Notes: generated by a model not told the origin, from the letters alone. Shown: positions 1-9,492, numbered from the stretch's first letter. The stretch is DNA of 64,000 nucleotides from an uncultured Bacteroides sp. (GCA_944322355.1 CALUOT010000002.1:1-64000); one strand, 5' to 3'. Numbers and translations: made by a program.

Positions 1-119
1 GTCGAATTTTAGCTGTATTTATATTTATATCAGCTGGTTACAAGAATTGTTAATCATTTTAAGTGGACACTAGTGAATAAACACTAACCATTTATAAATA
101 TTACTACCTCCCTGGACAA

Positions 120-145
120 GCACCTAACTATACAAAATTAGGTGC
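120..145 (-). terminator. hairpin downstream of the alpha-galactosidase gene
   Basis: An 8-bp perfect inverted repeat (GCACCTAA / TTAGGTGC) with a 10-nt loop lies about 40 nt beyond the stop of the GH36 gene. It can be extended by GACA/TGTC after one mismatch. There is no clear T-run on the reverse strand, so it may be a processing hairpin rather than a classical terminator. The rest of 1-182 shows nothing else recognisable. Confidence 0.35.
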
Positions 146-182
146 CTGTCAATTCAATCTAATACCTAAATCAAAACTGAAT

Positions 183-2327
183 TTATCCTATTCTTCTGAT
201 ACGAATTATTTGACTTTTATAGGCACCTCGCAACGGGAAATTGATACCAATCTCCATCAACATCTTTCCTGTATAAATAGGGCCATTATCTTCCATCTGA
301 TATTTACCTTCTTCTTGCAAGCCTCTCAACTTAATCCACTGTGGAGAAGAAGTCTTCAAAGTAGCATTAGCCGGATATTCAGCTAAGTTATACACGAATA
401 AAACTGTTTCCTTACCGGACTTGTGGACATATTGAAGCACACTACGATTAGTTTCGAAAGGAGATACCAAACGATACAAATCACCTTCATGTACTGTCTC
501 ACGAATCGATTTATATTGCGCAATCTTTTTGCGAGCCAATTCTTTTTCCTCTGGACTCCACTTCGTAATGTCATATCCCACACCAAGGACACCGCTCATA
601 GCTACATCAAATTTAAATTCCAAAGACGGATTTTGATGATGCCAATCTTCACGCGTCACCCAACTTATCATAGAATTGGCTGGAAATGCATTCAAATAGG
701 CATATTGTATAAATGTACGTTCTATCGGATCGGTATTATCACTCACCCAATTACAATCGGTCAATTGTATCATACCCAAATCAATTCTGCCACCTCCACT
801 GGCACAATTTTCAAACCACACATCCGGAAATTCCGTACGCAAAGCATCAAAAAGGCGATATAAGTTCTCTACATACTTCATGCGCACTGCACGCTGATCT
901 TCCGTCTTGGCTGAAGGAAATCCTGCATCAGCCAAAGCACGATTCATATCCCACTTAATATATTTGATGTTATTCTCGCGTAACAATGAAGAAAAACTGT
1001 CATACAAATATTGATAGACATCCTCACGAGCTATATTCAGTATCAATTGATTACGCTGTTCATGCCGTGTACGATTAGGATAATGGAATACCCAGTCTGG
1101 ATGAGCACGATATAAATCACTGTTCGGATTCACCATTTCCGGCTCTATCCAAATGCCGAAGTCTAGTCCCAAAGCATTCACTTTACTAATTAGTGATTGC
1201 AAACCATTAGGAAATTTCTTTTTATCTACTGTCCAGTCACCTAAACCGGCTTTATCATTTACACGACCTTTAAACCAACCATCGTCAATAACAAATATTT
1301 CGACCCCTATTTCTTTGGCTATTTTAGCTAACTCTAATTGATGTTTCTCATTCACATTGAACGTCGTAGCATACCAACTATTATAAAGCACCGGACGTAC
1401 CATGTGCCGATGATTAGGATGTTGAATTTTGTCACGCGTATAATTAGCCAAACTCAGTGAAACTCCTTCCATACCTTCTGTAGTATAGCCTATGACAAAT
1501 TTAGGAGTAACTAATGAAGTACCGGCTTTCAAAGTAACTGACTGATCCCAATAATTAACTCCTGAGGTAACCTGTACCTCTCCAGAAACGTATTTTTCAA
1601 AATCAACTCGCCAATTTCCACTATACTGCAACGTACCATACCAATAAGAACCGGAAGTTTCACTACACTGTCCTGGTATACCTAATGCAAAGAACGAAGA
1701 ACCAAAAGAACGAAAATCCCTCACTTGCAAAGTTTTACTTCCTTGAGTCAATAAAGTTTTATTCGGCAAGAACTCACTTCCCCATCCCCCCGACAAATGA
1801 GTCAATTCATAATTGCCACGTGGCAGAAAGAAAGTGCCCGATTGAGCATTTTCAACCCGTATTTGTCCTTTCTTTCCCGTATGCTTTATTTCTATCCATT
1901 TCTCCAGCAAATCATATTCAGGCAATACGCGGATATATTCAACAACTGTCAGTGGATAATACTTGTCTTTCTGATATACAATTAAAGTCGGATAACCATC
2001 CATGTCCTGTACCTCCGCCCGTACAAATTCCAATTCAATCGACCGCACCTCATCATCAAACACCACTTCCAGCATTGGAGTTTTTTCCGTAAATCCTCCT
2101 CTTACTGTCACTTCAGCTCCCAGAGAACGTTGAAGAGGTTCTGCTTGATAAGCATTTCCGCCCCAAAAACACATTTCTAACACATTGGACTTAGAAACAG
2201 CCAAATGATAAGCCGCCGACTTGGTATACAAAATCCAAGAACGGCCATCAGCTCCCACTTGTATGGTTTCTGCATTTAATAACATAACATAACACAAGAG
2301 TGCCAACAAAGTACCGATTCTTTTCAT
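183..2327 (-). CDS. GH36 alpha-galactosidase, secreted
   Basis: Likely hydrolyses terminal alpha-1,6-galactosides (melibiose, raffinose-type sugars, galactomannan side chains) in the periplasm or at the surface. The 714-residue protein starts with a signal peptide (MKRIGTLLALLCYVMLLNA). The reading frame extends 41 codons further upstream, but that part is not signal-like and I reject it. An N-terminal beta-sandwich (about 30-300) precedes a TIM barrel. The GH36 signatures are visible: KWDMNR with the presumed nucleophile near Asp460, and VSDNTDP with the presumed acid/base near Asp530. Other GH36/GH27-like landmarks are DDGWF and ENCASGGGR. The length is typical of GH36. It is divergent from an AraC-type regulator about 180 bp away, which suggests a sugar-responsive pair. 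Confidence 0.93.
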   Translation of the reverse strand: MKRIGTLLALLCYVMLLNAETIQVGADGRSWILYTKSAAYHLAVSKSNVLEMCFWGGNAYQAEPLQRSLGAEVTVRGGFTEKTPMLEVVFDDEVRSIELEFVRAEVQDMDGYPTLIVYQKDKYYPLTVVEYIRVLPEYDLLEKWIEIKHTGKKGQIRVENAQSGTFFLPRGNYELTHLSGGWGSEFLPNKTLLTQGSKTLQVRDFRSFGSSFFALGIPGQCSETSGSYWYGTLQYSGNWRVDFEKYVSGEVQVTSGVNYWDQSVTLKAGTSLVTPKFVIGYTTEGMEGVSLSLANYTRDKIQHPNHRHMVRPVLYNSWYATTFNVNEKHQLELAKIAKEIGVEIFVIDDGWFKGRVNDKAGLGDWTVDKKKFPNGLQSLISKVNALGLDFGIWIEPEMVNPNSDLYRAHPDWVFHYPNRTRHEQRNQLILNIAREDVYQYLYDSFSSLLRENNIKYIKWDMNRALADAGFPSAKTEDQRAVRMKYVENLYRLFDALRTEFPDVWFENCASGGGRIDLGMIQLTDCNWVSDNTDPIERTFIQYAYLNAFPANSMISWVTREDWHHQNPSLEFKFDVAMSGVLGVGYDITKWSPEEKELARKKIAQYKSIRETVHEGDLYRLVSPFETNRSVLQYVHKSGKETVLFVYNLAEYPANATLKTSSPQWIKLRGLQEEGKYQMEDNGPIYTGKMLMEIGINFPLRGAYKSQIIRIRRIG

Positions 2328-2479
2328 GATACAAATAAATTTAAGATTTGTTGCAAAGTAACCCAATTTAGCGCAGATAAAAAATAGATAATAATCATAA
2401 TAGATGGACAATATCCCAATTTCCGAATATACCTCAATGAAACTTCTCATGGAAAGTAAAACTCAAATAGATTATTTTC

Positions 2480-2487
2480 TACCTTTG
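2480..2487 (+). promoter_or_regulatory. -7 element of the AraC-type regulator
   Basis: TACCTTTG matches the Bacteroides -7 consensus TAnnTTTG and sits about 20 nt before the ATG at 2507. No convincing -33 TTTG is seen at the usual spacing. The 2328-2479 interval should also carry the alpha-galactosidase promoter; a weak TTACTTTG-like site lies on the reverse strand near 2359. Confidence 0.55.
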
Positions 2488-2506
2488 TCCCATAAATAGA
2501 ACACTC

Positions 2507-3403
2507 ATGGAAACACCATCTATTAAAAAAGAAATTGGATTTAAAGGACAAAGAGCCTTCGTTTTACCACCTGCTGTAATTACAACAATGGAAACAAATC
2601 CGCTATCGACCCTATTACATATTACAGATATAGGCTATTATCCCAAGGCTTCTTATCATTATTGCGAACGTAAAACTCCCATCAACCAGTACGTATTTAT
2701 CTATTGTACTGAAGGAACCGGCTGGTTTACTCTAAATGGAAAAGTTCATCAAGTGGGTCCCAACCAATATTTCATTCTTCCGGCAGGCTACCCTCACGCT
2801 TACGGAGCTAACGAACTTGATCCATGGACCATTTATTGGGTACATTTCAAAGGAAGATTCGCACCATACTTAATTCCAGAAATGCCGGTACCCATCACCA
2901 TTAAACCCGGAATTCATTCACGAATTCATGCAAGGAACGAATTATTCGAAGAAATACTGCACATTTTTGAAATGGGATACAGCCACGACAACCTGCTACT
3001 GGCCTGCTCTACTTTTTATTATTACCTATCTACCCTCAAATACCTACAACAATTCCGCGACGCCGGAAATATGAACAAGCCTTATGACATCGTATCGACA
3101 GCCATCCATTTCATGAAGGAAAATATAGAAAAACGATTGACCTTGGATGAAATAGCCAAACATGTGGGGTACTCAACCTCTCATTTCCTGACCTTATTTA
3201 ATCAACGAACCGGATATACCCCATTGGCCTATTTCAACCAACTGAAGATACAACAAGCTTGCCAGCTATTAGATTTCAGTAACATGAAAATTAATCAAAT
3301 CTGCTATAAGATAGGCATCGAAGACACGTACTACTTTTCACGCCTTTTCCGTAAAATCATGGGTATGTCTCCACGGGAATATAAAAATATGCATAAAGGG
3401 TAA
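2507..3403 (+). CDS. AraC family transcriptional regulator
   Basis: A 298-residue regulator with an N-terminal cupin-type ligand-binding domain (about 40-170, including FILPAGYPHAYG) and a C-terminal AraC double helix-turn-helix (about 195-295). The C-terminal signature IEDTYYFSRLFRKIMGMSP is the classic second-HTH motif of AraC/XylS proteins. It is divergently transcribed from the alpha-galactosidase gene, and AraC proteins in this arrangement (compare MelR/RafR) usually control the neighbouring glycosidase. The inference is that an alpha-galactoside or galactose is the inducer. The stop is followed after about 50 nt by the dnaG promoter. Confidence 0.9.
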   Translation: METPSIKKEIGFKGQRAFVLPPAVITTMETNPLSTLLHITDIGYYPKASYHYCERKTPINQYVFIYCTEGTGWFTLNGKVHQVGPNQYFILPAGYPHAYGANELDPWTIYWVHFKGRFAPYLIPEMPVPITIKPGIHSRIHARNELFEEILHIFEMGYSHDNLLLACSTFYYYLSTLKYLQQFRDAGNMNKPYDIVSTAIHFMKENIEKRLTLDEIAKHVGYSTSHFLTLFNQRTGYTPLAYFNQLKIQQACQLLDFSNMKINQICYKIGIEDTYYFSRLFRKIMGMSPREYKNMHKG

Positions 3404-3449
3404 TGATAAAAGTATGTCGACCAAAAACATAGAAAGTAACTCCCCGATG

Positions 3450-3480
3450 TTTGCCATTTCAAAAAACATCGCTACCTTTG
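3450..3480 (+). promoter_or_regulatory. dnaG promoter (-33 TTTG, -7 TACCTTTG)
   Basis: TTTG at 3450-3453 and TACCTTTG at 3473-3480 are separated by 19 bp, a full Bacteroides primary-sigma promoter. Transcription would begin near 3487, just ahead of the ATG at 3493. This excludes the longer in-frame start at 3451. Confidence 0.75.
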
Positions 3481-3492
3481 CTTGAACAATCA

Positions 3493-5550
3493 ATGATAGA
3501 CCAAGCTACTATAAACCGCATCATGGACGCGGCGCAAATCTACGACGTCGTGTCCGACTTTGTCACCCTGCGGAAACGCGGGGTGAACTATGTAGGACTG
3601 TGTCCGTTCCACGATGACAAGACACCGTCCTTCTCCGTGTCGCCCGCCAAGAACCTGTGCAAGTGCTTCGCTTGCGGCAAGGGAGGCACTCCTGTACACT
3701 TCATCATGGAGCATGAACAGCTCAGCTATCCCGATGCCCTGCGATACCTGGCCAAGAAGTATGGCATCGAAATAAAAGAACGCGAATTGTCCGATGAGGA
3801 AAAGACAGCACAGAACGAACGCGAGAGCCTTTTCGTCGTCAATCAGTTTGCCAACGACTACTTTCGCCATACCCTGCGCCAGACGGAAGAAGGACGCAAC
3901 GTCGGCATGGCTTACTTCCGTAGCCGAGGCTTCCGTGATGACATCATCGAGAAGTTCCAACTGGGCTATTGCACCGAGAGCCACGACGCCTTTGCCAAGG
4001 AAGCACTAGCCAAGGGATATAAACGGGAATACCTGGTAAAGACCGGACTCTGCTACGAGACGGACGACCACCGCCTGCGCGACCGCTTCTGGGGCCGCGT
4101 CATCTTCCCCGTCCATACGCTGAGCGGCAAGGTGGTGGCCTTCGGAGGCCGTGTGCTCGCTGCCGCCACCAAGGGCGTAAAGGTGAAGTACGTCAACTCG
4201 CCCGAATCGGAAATCTACCATAAAAGCAACGAACTCTACGGCATCTACCAAGCCAAGCAGGCCATCGTGAAGCAAGACCGCTGCTACATGGTGGAGGGAT
4301 ATACGGACGTCATCTCCATGCACCAGAGCGGCATCGAGAACGTGGTGGCCTCATCGGGAACGGCGCTCACCACGCAGCAAATCAAGATGATACACCGCTT
4401 CACCAACAACATGACCGTGCTCTACGACGGCGATGCGGCGGGCATCAAAGCCTCTCTGCGAGGTATCGACATGCTGTTGGAGGAAGGCATGAACGTCAAA
4501 GTCTGCCTCCTGCCCGACGGCGACGACCCCGACTCCTTCGCCCGCAAGCACAACAGCACCGAAATGCGTGCCTTCCTCGACCGGCACGAGACGGACTTCA
4601 TCCGCTTCAAGACCAACCTGCTGATGGAAGACGCCGCCGGAGACCCCATCAAACGCGCCGAACTCATCAGCAACATCGTGCAGAGCATCTCCGTCATCCC
4701 CGAAGCCATCGTGCGCGACGTCTACATCAAGGAGTGCGCCCAACTGCTGCACGTGGAAGACCGCCTGCTGGTGTCCGAAGTGGCCAAACGCCGTGAGAAA
4801 CAAGCTGAACAACGGGCCGAACAGCGCGAACGGGAACGCCGACGTCAGGCCGCACAAGCCGAAACGACCGCCACATCCCAGCCTTCCGCCCCCGGCGAGC
4901 TGCCTCCCCCACCCGTCCCCATGGACGAACCAGCCGAAGCCACACCCGCCGACTACACCTCCTTCATCCCCCAGGAAGGCAAGGAAGAACAAGCCTTCTA
5001 CCAATACGAGTTGCAGATTATTCAGATGATAGTCCGCTACGGCGAACGCGTCATGTGCAACGTCACCGACGAGGAAGGCAACGAACACCCCCTCACCGTC
5101 ACCGAATACGTCGTAGAAGACCTTCGGCAAGACGACCTCGCCTTCCACAATCCCCTGCACCGGCAGATACTCACCGAAGCCGCCGAACACCTCACCCAGC
5201 CGGGATTCGTGGCCGAACGCTACTTCATCGCCCACCCCGACCCCGCCGTGAGCCAACTCAGCGCCGAGCTCATCAGCGACCGCTACCAACTCAGCAAGTA
5301 CCACTCCAAAGGGCAAAAGATTGTCACCGACGAAGAACGCCTCTACGAACTCGTCCCCCTGCTGGTGACCAACTTCAAGTATGCCATCGTCAGCGAAGAA
5401 CTGAAGCACCTGATGCGTGCCCTGCAAGACCCTGCCATCGCTCACGACGAAGCCCAGTGCAACGCCATCATGCAACGCTACAGCGACCTGCGCACCGTCC
5501 AGAGCCTCATGGCCAAGCGACTGGGCGACCGCGTCGTGCTGCACCTCTAA
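3493..5550 (+). CDS. dnaG: DNA primase
   Basis: Synthesises RNA primers at the replication fork. The 685-residue product shows the CHC2 zinc finger (Cys37, His40, Cys58, Cys61; CPFHDDKTPS then CKCFAC). The TOPRIM catalytic core follows, with EGYTDV (Glu268) and DGDAAG (Asp312, Asp314). From about residue 435 to 490 there is a long charged Arg/Glu helix and a Pro-rich linker, leading into the C-terminal helicase-interacting region. The start at MIDQATINRI is supported by the promoter immediately upstream. Codon use is GC-rich compared with the accessory parts of the window. The gene is apparently monocistronic, with a 22-bp-periodic array beginning about 37 nt after its stop. Confidence 0.97.
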   Translation: MIDQATINRIMDAAQIYDVVSDFVTLRKRGVNYVGLCPFHDDKTPSFSVSPAKNLCKCFACGKGGTPVHFIMEHEQLSYPDALRYLAKKYGIEIKERELSDEEKTAQNERESLFVVNQFANDYFRHTLRQTEEGRNVGMAYFRSRGFRDDIIEKFQLGYCTESHDAFAKEALAKGYKREYLVKTGLCYETDDHRLRDRFWGRVIFPVHTLSGKVVAFGGRVLAAATKGVKVKYVNSPESEIYHKSNELYGIYQAKQAIVKQDRCYMVEGYTDVISMHQSGIENVVASSGTALTTQQIKMIHRFTNNMTVLYDGDAAGIKASLRGIDMLLEEGMNVKVCLLPDGDDPDSFARKHNSTEMRAFLDRHETDFIRFKTNLLMEDAAGDPIKRAELISNIVQSISVIPEAIVRDVYIKECAQLLHVEDRLLVSEVAKRREKQAEQRAEQRERERRRQAAQAETTATSQPSAPGELPPPPVPMDEPAEATPADYTSFIPQEGKEEQAFYQYELQIIQMIVRYGERVMCNVTDEEGNEHPLTVTEYVVEDLRQDDLAFHNPLHRQILTEAAEHLTQPGFVAERYFIAHPDPAVSQLSAELISDRYQLSKYHSKGQKIVTDEERLYELVPLLVTNFKYAIVSEELKHLMRALQDPAIAHDEAQCNAIMQRYSDLRTVQSLMAKRLGDRVVLHL

Positions 5551-5570
5551 TAAGGAAGCCCCCTACATCC

Positions 5571-5806
5571 CCCTATCCTGACAGGGACAAAGCCTAAGCA
5601 TGTCCCTAACAAAGTGCTTTCTTATCTAAGCGAAAACGGCTTTTTAGCAGAACGAAAAAGGCTTATTGGTCATACGAAAAAGCCTTTTTAGTAGGATGAA
5701 AAAGCCTTATTCATTTTACTAAAAAGCCTTTTTCATATCCTCAAATCCCTACTTTGTTCCTGTCAAGATAGGGAGAAGAGGCCCACAAGATAGGGAGAAG
5801 TCTCCG
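5571..5806. repeat. 22-bp-periodic repeat array A
   Basis: The intergenic space between dnaG and the response regulator holds units in exact 22-bp register, starting at 5587, 5609, 5631, 5653, 5675, 5697, 5719 and 5741. The five central units share a near-palindromic core of the type GAAAAAGCCTTTTT (variants with GGCTTA), followed by about 8 variable bases. At 5763 and 5785 the register continues with a different shared core, AAGATAGGGAGAAG. An outer inverted repeat (5571-5592 with 5752-5773, 20 of 22 positions pairing) encloses the central units. The region could fold into a long hairpin and may double as the dnaG terminator. Confidence 0.8.
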
Positions 5807-5867
5807 GCAAAGCCGAAAGATGTCGAGATTTATCCGCTCGAACCGATGAATTTCTCCAGAAAAGTCC

Positions 5868-5875
5868 TACCTTTG
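5868..5875 (+). promoter_or_regulatory. -7 element of the response regulator gene
   Basis: TACCTTTG matches the Bacteroides -7 consensus about 33 nt before the ATG at 5909. No good -33 TTTG is visible at the usual spacing. The longer in-frame start at 5846 would lie upstream of this promoter and is unlikely. Confidence 0.6.
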
Positions 5876-5908
5876 GGAACTGAATCTGTACATAATTCTT
5901 CATTTAAG

Positions 5909-6613
5909 ATGATAAAGTTATTACTTGTAGAAGACGATGCCAACCTGAGTTACATCATACAAACAGGTCTGGAAGACCTCATAGGAGGATATGAAGTGAC
6001 AACCGCCGCCAACGGTGCCGAAGGGCTGAAAGCCTGGGAAGCGTGCAAGCCGGACATCATCATCAGCGATATCGACATGCCGGTGATGAACGGTTTCGAT
6101 ATGGTGGAACGCATCCGCGAGACCGACCCCGACACACCCATCCTCTTTGCCTCGGCCCTCACCTCGCCCCGCGACGTCAAGGCGGGCTATCGGCTGGGGG
6201 TGAACAATTACATCAAGAAGCCTTTCGTGCCCGAAGAGCTGGATGCCCACATCCACGCCATGCTGAAGCTGACGAACGGAGCCAAGTCGCAGAACGAAAC
6301 GGAACACTACCGCCTGGGGCACTATACGCTGGACGCGCCGCACGCCACCCTGCGCGATGACCGGACCAACCGACCGAGGGCCCTCACCGTCCGCGAATCG
6401 CAACTACTACAACTCCTGGCCGAGCATAAGAATGAAACGGTGAGGCGTGATGCCATCCTGAGCCGTCTGTGGGGAGCGGAAGAGGGGGATTATTTTGCCT
6501 CGCGCAGCCTTGACGTCTTTGTCAACAAGCTCCGCAAGCTGCTGGAGGACGAACCGAAAGTGACCATCAAGACCGTGCGTGGCGTGGGCCTTATGCTGAT
6601 GTATGAGGAGTAG
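5909..6613 (+). CDS. OmpR-type two-component response regulator
   Basis: A 234-residue DNA-binding response regulator. The receiver domain (about 1-120) has the acidic pair in LLVEDD, the phospho-acceptor Asp54 in SDIDMPVMNG, and the conserved Lys in IKKPF (about 104). The C-terminal winged helix of the OmpR/PhoB type (about 135-234) ends in TIKTVRGVGLML. No histidine kinase gene is adjacent, so it is an orphan within this window. Its 3' end overlaps the convergent acyltransferase gene by 23 bp. It differs in sequence from the B. fragilis RprY regulator as I remember it, so no symbol is given. Confidence 0.9.
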   Translation: MIKLLLVEDDANLSYIIQTGLEDLIGGYEVTTAANGAEGLKAWEACKPDIIISDIDMPVMNGFDMVERIRETDPDTPILFASALTSPRDVKAGYRLGVNNYIKKPFVPEELDAHIHAMLKLTNGAKSQNETEHYRLGHYTLDAPHATLRDDRTNRPRALTVRESQLLQLLAEHKNETVRRDAILSRLWGAEEGDYFASRSLDVFVNKLRKLLEDEPKVTIKTVRGVGLMLMYEE

Positions 6614-7535
6614 TTGCGGCTTCGGCATTCCGTTCCATGTAGGCCTCGTAGGTACGTTTCCAGCGTTTGTGCGTCCATAGCCAAAGGGCCGGCCGGGCCT
6701 GGATGGTCTGCTCGAGTAACTGAAAGTAACGGTCGGTAACCTCATAATCCGGATAGCGACACACATCGTCCACCATGCGGGTCAACGTGCATCGGTAGTA
6801 CCCCCGACGGATGCGCTCCACTTGGGCATAGTAAATCAGGGCATCCACCTGCTTGCCTATCCGTTCGGTGCCGATGAAGACAGGCGTCATGCGATGCAGG
6901 AACATCGTCCAGTGATGGATGCTGCTCCACTTGGGATTCTGGTCGGCAATGAATCCGATGATGGTGCGTTTCTTCGCTTGCCGTTGGCGGAAGATGAAGC
7001 GCAGGGTTTCTTTCATTGGTATATTCTCTCCTTCAAACCGGGCACGCAGATACAGGAACAATCGGTTGAACACCTTGCTGCGCAACGGATGATAGACATG
7101 TCCTCCGGTGATATCCGGTCCGGCCTCCCTCACCCTTGCCGACAGGGAAGACACCCACTCCCAGTTGCCATAGTGCGCCAGGTAGATGAACACAAAAAGC
7201 TTGCCTTCGCGCTCGGAGGCTTTCACCATTTCTTCCACTCCCACGAACTGCATCCGCCGACGCAGCTCCTTGTCGGAGATGGAACACAGCTTGATGGTCT
7301 CCACCAGATAATCGCAGAAGAAAGCATAGAACTCTTTCTCTATCCGACGTAGTTCTTCCTTATTCTTCTCGGGAAACGAGTGCTCCAGATTGTCCCTCAC
7401 CACCTTCCGACGGTATTTCACCAACCGATATACCATGACGTACATCAGGTCCGCAAACAGGTAAAGCACCCGCAAGGGCAGCAAGGAGCACAGCCACACC
7501 CCGAAATATACTACAGGATACATAATCTTCGCCAT
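6591..7535 (-). CDS. lysophospholipid/lipid A acyltransferase (LpxL/HtrB family)
   Basis: A membrane-anchored late acyltransferase that probably transfers a fatty acyl chain to a lipid A precursor. The N-terminus has a hydrophobic anchor (about 5-30). The acyltransferase motif H-x4-D/E appears as HYGNWE, followed by a DQNPK segment typical of the HtrB/LpxL/LpxM family. The length (314 residues) fits the family. I chose the ATG at 7535; an in-frame GTG at 7550, only 4 nt after the folE stop and behind a GAGG sequence, would add five residues. It is the last gene of the DoxX-tpiA-SPOR-folE operon and overlaps the response regulator gene tail to tail. Confidence 0.88.
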   Translation of the reverse strand: MAKIMYPVVYFGVWLCSLLPLRVLYLFADLMYVMVYRLVKYRRKVVRDNLEHSFPEKNKEELRRIEKEFYAFFCDYLVETIKLCSISDKELRRRMQFVGVEEMVKASEREGKLFVFIYLAHYGNWEWVSSLSARVREAGPDITGGHVYHPLRSKVFNRLFLYLRARFEGENIPMKETLRFIFRQRQAKKRTIIGFIADQNPKWSSIHHWTMFLHRMTPVFIGTERIGKQVDALIYYAQVERIRRGYYRCTLTRMVDDVCRYPDYEVTDRYFQLLEQTIQARPALWLWTHKRWKRTYEAYMERNAEAATTPHTSA

Positions 7536-7554
7536 ATTCACAGGTGCCACTGCC

Positions 7555-8151
7555 TCAGATGGTAGAAATGGTATTCTTAATCAAATTCATAAATTCCGCC
7601 CGCGTCTTGGCCTGATTAAAAGCTCCTGTGAAATCGGAAGTCGTCGTAATGGCATTCTGCTTCTCCACGCCTCGCATCTGCATGCACATGTGCTTGGCTT
7701 CCACCACCACCATCACTCCCAGGGGATTCAACGTTTCCTGAATACATTCCTTAATCTGTAGCGTCATACGTTCCTGCACTTGCAAGCGATGCGAAAAGAT
7801 GTCCACCACACGGGCTATCTTGCTCAATCCCGTAATATAACCGTTGGGAATATAAGCCACATGAGCCTTACCATAGAAAGGCAACATGTGATGCTCACAT
7901 AAAGAGAAAAAATCGATGTCTTTCACAATGACCATCTGATTGTAGTCTTCCTTAAACTTAGCTGAGCGAAGCACTTCGTGCGGGTCGAGGCTATACCCTT
8001 TGGTCAGCGAGAGCATGGCTTTGGCCACTCGCTCGGGAGTCTTCAGCAGCCCTTCCCGCGAAGGGTCCTCCCCCAACAAGGTCAGAATACGGTGATAGCA
8101 CTCCATCAGCTCCTCCAGATGGGGAGACGTGATTATTTCTTTGTCCAGCAT
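7555..8151 (-). CDS. folE: GTP cyclohydrolase I
   Basis: Catalyses GTP to 7,8-dihydroneopterin triphosphate, the first step of tetrahydrofolate synthesis (also used for queuosine precursors). The 198-residue protein has the zinc-binding and catalytic signature [10 protein letters not shown] and the later CMQMRGV with the second zinc cysteine. The family motif [18 protein letters not shown] is also present. All catalytic residues of the zinc-dependent FolE type are present. It is 18 nt downstream of the SPOR protein gene and directly upstream of the acyltransferase gene. Confidence 0.96.
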   Translation of the reverse strand: MLDKEIITSPHLEELMECYHRILTLLGEDPSREGLLKTPERVAKAMLSLTKGYSLDPHEVLRSAKFKEDYNQMVIVKDIDFFSLCEHHMLPFYGKAHVAYIPNGYITGLSKIARVVDIFSHRLQVQERMTLQIKECIQETLNPLGVMVVVEAKHMCMQMRGVEKQNAITTTSDFTGAFNQAKTRAEFMNLIKNTISTI

Positions 8152-8169
8152 GTCTTTTTCTTTGATTGA

Positions 8170-8625
8170 TTACAATGGAATATTTACTTGGTCTCTCACG
8201 ATGGAAACTTCCTTGAATTCACCGGTAGCCCGCAAGCGTCGCATCATGGCATCGGCTTCCTCAATGCTTCGGTAGTCACCTGCCCTGCATAACCAACGAG
8301 GCGGGGTGAAGAAAGTATAGACGGTAAGTTCAGGAAACAGTTCTTTGATCGCTGTGGCCACGGCATAAGCTTCGTTTTTGGCTTGCCGCGTATTATTTCC
8401 GGCATATACCTGCACACGATAACCCGCGCTTTTTATGACTTGCCGTTCTCCGGTTTCTGTCGGAACAGATTCTTGCCCGATCAATGCTTCGATGCGCGGG
8501 TCTTGATGAATGGTCACTTTACCCTGACCGGGGACATTACGCTCCAGGCTCTTGACTATATTATTCTGCGCGACGGCAGAAAGGGTTCCGAAAGCCAGAC
8601 TGGCAGCAAAAAGCAAACGTTTCAT
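8170..8625 (-). CDS. SPOR domain-containing protein
   Basis: A 151-residue secreted protein with a signal peptide (MKRLLFAASLAFGTLSAVAQ) and a C-terminal SPOR-like domain (about 75-150; GYRVQVYAGNN, then WLCRAGDYRSIEEAD). SPOR domains bind denuded peptidoglycan glycan strands, often at the division septum. The start is at the signal peptide; an upstream in-frame extension to 8688 lies across the terminator-like hairpin and is unlikely. It is between tpiA and folE in the same orientation, a gene order I recognise from other Bacteroides genomes. Confidence 0.85.
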   Translation of the reverse strand: MKRLLFAASLAFGTLSAVAQNNIVKSLERNVPGQGKVTIHQDPRIEALIGQESVPTETGERQVIKSAGYRVQVYAGNNTRQAKNEAYAVATAIKELFPELTVYTFFTPPRWLCRAGDYRSIEEADAMMRRLRATGEFKEVSIVRDQVNIPL

Positions 8626-8684
8626 GTCGAGGATTTCTTTAATGACAATACAATTCAATGTGATTCCCGGAAAAGAGAAATGCC

Positions 8685-8709
8685 GCACCGTAAGCTATGG
8701 TAACGGTGC
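8685..8709 (-). terminator. terminator-like hairpin between tpiA and the SPOR gene
   Basis: A 7-bp perfect stem (GCACCGT / ACGGTGC) with an 11-nt loop, followed on the reverse strand by the pyrimidine-rich TTTCTCTTTTCC. It may give partial termination after tpiA. Confidence 0.5.
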
Positions 8710-8733
8710 AGCCTTTCTGTAATTTTCTGATTA

Positions 8734-9492
8734 TTAATTGTTGAATGCATCGATGATGCCCTTGAAGTCGGCAGCTTTCAAAGCAGCGCCACCAATCAAG
8801 CCACCATCCACATCCGGTTTGGCAAACAGTTCCTTGGCATTAGAAGGCTTGCAGCTTCCACCGTAAAGGATAGAACAGTTGTCAGCCACTTCCTGACCAT
8901 ACTTGGCAGCTACGGTCGAACGGATGAAGGCATGAATTTCCTGAGCTTGTTCGGGAGTTGCCGTCTTACCGGTACCAATGGCCCAAACCGGTTCGTAAGC
9001 CAAAATAATCTTCGAGAAGCCCTCTGCCGAGAGAGAGAATACCGAAGCCAACTGAGCTGCCACTACTTCATTCTGCTTATTGGCCTCACGTTCTTCCAGC
9101 ACTTCGCCAATGCAGAAGATAGGAGTCAGTCCATGAGCCAGAGCCAGTTTCACTTTCTCTTCCAGGATCTCTACAGTTTCATGATAATAAGCACGACGTT
9201 CCGAGTGTCCCAGGATGACATACTTGGCACCCGTAGAAGCCACCATGGCAGCTGATACCTCACCCGTATAGGCACCCGATTCCTTGTCAGCACAATTCTC
9301 GGCACCTACGCCAATCTTGGCTGCATCCACCAAAGGCGTTACAGAAGCCAAGTGAATAAACGGCGTACAGATGATTACATCACAGTTAGGCGTTTCGTTA
9401 GCCAACATTTCATTCAATTCTTTAGCAAGTGCAATCCCCTCTTGAAGGGTCTTGTTCATCTTCCAGTTACCTGCAACAATGTTTTTTCTCAT
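8734..9492 (-). CDS. tpiA: triosephosphate isomerase
   Basis: Interconverts dihydroxyacetone phosphate and glyceraldehyde 3-phosphate in glycolysis and gluconeogenesis. The 252-residue TIM barrel shows GNWKMN with the catalytic Lys, GHSERR with the electrophilic His, and the signature [10 protein letters not shown] with the catalytic Glu, plus the phosphate-binding loop YGGSCKPSN and GLIGGAAL. Full length and intact. It is 19 nt downstream of the DoxX-type gene and so probably co-transcribed with it. Confidence 0.97.
   Translation of the reverse strand: MRKNIVAGNWKMNKTLQEGIALAKELNEMLANETPNCDVIICTPFIHLASVTPLVDAAKIGVGAENCADKESGAYTGEVSAAMVASTGAKYVILGHSERRAYYHETVEILEEKVKLALAHGLTPIFCIGEVLEEREANKQNEVVAAQLASVFSLSAEGFSKIILAYEPVWAIGTGKTATPEQAQEIHAFIRSTVAAKYGQEVADNCSILYGGSCKPSNAKELFAKPDVDGGLIGGAALKAADFKGIIDAFNN

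Noticed and set aside
4351..5544. A 397-codon open frame on the strand opposite dnaG
   Set aside because: It is an antisense shadow of the GC-rich dnaG coding sequence. It has low-complexity Val/Gly/Phe composition and no family resemblance.
5587..5806. CRISPR array
   Set aside because: The 22-bp period leaves spacers of only about 8-10 bp, cores drift between units, and there are no cas genes.
5909..6613. Response regulator as RprY
   Set aside because: The receiver sequence does not match what I remember of RprY and there is no RprX-like kinase gene beside it.
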